This document shows positions 5,778 to 7,112 of a stretch of DNA of 7,112 nucleotides, piece by piece. The stretch is taken from NCBI GenBank assembly GCA_002492335.1, contig DKYD01000068.1, positions 18,756 through 25,867 on the forward strand, read 5' to 3'. The notes beneath the pieces were generated by a model that worked only from the letters and a program-made list of their open reading frames with translations, was not told where the DNA came from and did no database searches. How positions within the stretch are numbered: the stretch's first letter is position 1; each line of letters begins with the position of its first letter. The DNA comes from Lachnospiraceae bacterium UBA7109. GTDB lineage: Bacteria > Bacillota > Clostridia > Lachnospirales > Lachnospiraceae. The position numbers and the translations under genes were made by a program.

Positions 5778-7007
5778 TTATTCTTTTCGTCTTAAAATAT
5801 CAAATCTGTCTGCAAAACCTCCGGAAAGCTCTACATACAGAACCTGCTTCGAATGCGGCGCACTTTCCTGGTCTTCTCCGTCTTCATTCACAATCCTCTT
5901 TACCGTCACTTCCACATTCCGGCCGTCTGGTTTCATAATCTCAATTTTCTCACCTACGGAAAATTTATTTCTCTGTTCAATCTGATATCTTCCGTCCTTT
6001 TCATCTCCGATAATCCCAAGATACGTATATTCCTTTATATACGTATTGTTATCATAGATCTGGCTGTACTCATCCGGTTTCCCAAAATAAAATCCGGTGG
6101 TAAACTGGCGGTACGTACAGTTGGAAATCTGTTCCAGATACCATGCCATATTTTCAGAATACTTCCGGGGGCTTTCCAGGTAATCATCAATTGCTTTTCT
6201 ATAGGTTCTTGCAACTGTTGCAACATAAAGAGCTGTTTTCATCCGGCCTTCTATTTTAAAACTGTCAATTCCCGCATCTATCATTTCCGGAATGTGCCCG
6301 ATCATACACAAATCCCTGGAATTAAAAATATAAGTGCCCCTCTCATTCTCATAAACCGGCATATATTCTCCCGGCCTCGTTTCCTCCACAACTGCATATT
6401 TCCAGCGGCATGGATGGGTACAGGCTCCCTGATTGGCATCCCGTCCCGTAAAATAGTTGCTGAGAAGACACCTTCCGGAATAGGAAATACACATTGCCCC
6501 ATGAATAAAGCTTTCGATCTCCATTTCTTCCGGAATTTTATTTCTGATTTCTTTTATTTCTTTTAAGGACAATTCTCTTGCAGAGACAACGCGTTTTGCC
6601 CCCTGCTCCCACCAGAAACGGTAAATTCCATAATTAGTATTATTCGCCTGCGTACTGATATGGCGTTCGATTTCCGGACAGATTTCTTTTGCCAGCTGGA
6701 AAACAGCCGGATCTGCAATAATCAGCGCATCCGGCCTCAGTTCCTTCAATTCATTCAAATATTGTTCCACCCCCGGCAGATCATCATTATGGGCAAAAAT
6801 GTTTACTGTCACATGCACCCTTACCCCATGCTCATGTGCAAACGAGATTCCTTCTTTCATGTCTTCATGAGAAAAGTTCTTTGCTTTTGCGCGAAGTCCA
6901 AAGGACTCTCCCCCGATATATACCGCATCAGCGCCAAAAATAACAGCCGTTTTCAACACCTCCAGGCTGCTGGCAGGAATCAATAATTCAGGACGACGTC
7001 TGCTCAT
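5778..7007 (-). CDS. trhP: U32 family 'peptidase', prephenate-dependent tRNA hydroxylase (TrhP2/YrrO-like)
   Basis: A 409-residue cytoplasmic protein of the U32 family. Despite the name, E. coli TrhP (YegQ) and B. subtilis TrhP1/P2 (YrrN/YrrO) use prephenate to make 5-hydroxyuridine at wobble position 34 of tRNAs. Residues 1-270 fit the TIM-barrel-like U32 domain, beginning RRPELLIPASSLEVLKTAVI and GADAVYIGG. The family signature ESFIHGAMCISYSGRCLLS (165-183) matches at each fixed position. Cys173, Cys180, Cys196 and Cys200 are the set expected to hold an Fe-S cluster. DSFKIEGRMKTALYVATV follows at 248-265. A small beta-rich C-terminal domain (about 325-407) completes the length; the product resembles YrrO (about 420 residues) rather than the shorter YrrN. 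AAAGGAGG (7015-7022) lies 7 bases before the ATG. The start overlaps the stop of the O-methyltransferase gene by 4 bases, which means translational coupling and the same pathway. The TrhP2 assignment is by overall similarity. Confidence 0.93.
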   Translation of the reverse strand: MSRRRPELLIPASSLEVLKTAVIFGADAVYIGGESFGLRAKAKNFSHEDMKEGISFAHEHGVRVHVTVNIFAHNDDLPGVEQYLNELKELRPDALIIADPAVFQLAKEICPEIERHISTQANNTNYGIYRFWWEQGAKRVVSARELSLKEIKEIRNKIPEEMEIESFIHGAMCISYSGRCLLSNYFTGRDANQGACTHPCRWKYAVVEETRPGEYMPVYENERGTYIFNSRDLCMIGHIPEMIDAGIDSFKIEGRMKTALYVATVARTYRKAIDDYLESPRKYSENMAWYLEQISNCTYRQFTTGFYFGKPDEYSQIYDNNTYIKEYTYLGIIGDEKDGRYQIEQRNKFSVGEKIEIMKPDGRNVEVTVKRIVNEDGEDQESAPHSKQVLYVELSGGFADRFDILRRKE

Positions 7008-7112
7008 AATTTTTCCTCCTTTCGAACACTGACTGCAATTCCATCCCCTAAAGGAAGAATTGAAGTCTGTAATTCGTCTCTGTGCTTTAATTCATACAGA
7101 TACTCCCGCATC
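7004..7112 (-). CDS. trmR: O-methyltransferase, TrmR (YrrM)-like, C-terminal end only
   Basis: Only the last 35 codons are present; the 5' part lies beyond the right edge. The visible end, REYLYELKHRDELQTSILPL then GDGIAVSV, is the typical C-terminus of the class I SAM-dependent O-methyltransferase family 3. The stop TGA overlaps the trhP start (ATGA). In Bacillus subtilis the neighbour of yrrN/yrrO is yrrM (trmR), whose product methylates 5-hydroxyuridine-34 of tRNA to 5-methoxyuridine. The context therefore supports TrmR over a catechol-type methyltransferase, although the catalytic part cannot be seen. The trhP ribosome binding site lies within its last codons. Confidence 0.8.
   Translation of the reverse strand, partial: MREYLYELKHRDELQTSILPLGDGIAVSVRKEEKL
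7015..7022 (-). promoter_or_regulatory. trhP ribosome binding site inside the trmR reading frame
   Basis: AAAGGAGG, a full-strength Shine-Dalgarno sequence, lies 7 bases before the trhP ATG and within the final codons of the methyltransferase gene. It supports the ATG at 7007 as the start and coupled translation. Confidence 0.8.

Noticed and set aside
5853..6566. Plus-strand open frame of 237 codons
   Set aside because: It lies wholly antisense to trhP, has no recognisable domain, and reads as Phe/Ile-rich shadow translation.

Overview
The window looks like chromosomal DNA of an anaerobic, spore-forming Firmicute, most likely a Clostridia member close to Lachnospiraceae. The reasons are a late-sporulation sigma-K gene, the YifB/ComM–DprA pair, a TrmR–TrhP2 pair in the Bacillus yrrM–yrrO style, a prokaryotic OPT-family peptide transporter, purine-rich Shine-Dalgarno sequences and a moderately AT-rich composition. 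This placement rests on gene content and protein style only; no database search was run.

Layout, left to right. On the minus strand, dprA (1-943) runs off the left edge before its C-terminal winged-helix domain. It lies 24 bases downstream of comM/yifB (968-2503), so the two form a DNA-uptake/recombination operon. A gene-free, very AT-rich divergent region of about 280 bases (2504-2785) holds a good extended -10 promoter for comM and the start signals of sigK. sigK (2786-3403) is the only gene on the plus strand. Its best start is a TTG with a strong ribosome binding site, which gives a sigma-K without the classical pro-sequence. Its stop codon sits in the loop of a strong hairpin that can end transcription from both sides. 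Next, on the minus strand, come a small PqqD-family gene (3419-3769), an OPT transporter (3773-5680) three bases upstream of it with its own near-consensus promoter, a TrhP2-type U32 protein (5778-7007), and the last 35 codons of a TrmR-type O-methyltransferase (7004-7112), which overlaps trhP by 4 bases.

How the genes work together. TrhP makes 5-hydroxyuridine at wobble position 34 of certain tRNAs and TrmR methylates it to 5-methoxyuridine, so the right end is a tRNA wobble-modification operon. ComM and DprA handle incoming single-stranded DNA. Sigma-K drives the last mother-cell gene set in sporulation. The least understood unit is the OPT–PqqD pair: a predicted peptide transporter tightly coupled to a protein of the fold that binds RiPP precursor peptides, with no RiPP maturase in view. 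No mobile elements, CRISPR arrays, tRNA or rRNA genes were seen.
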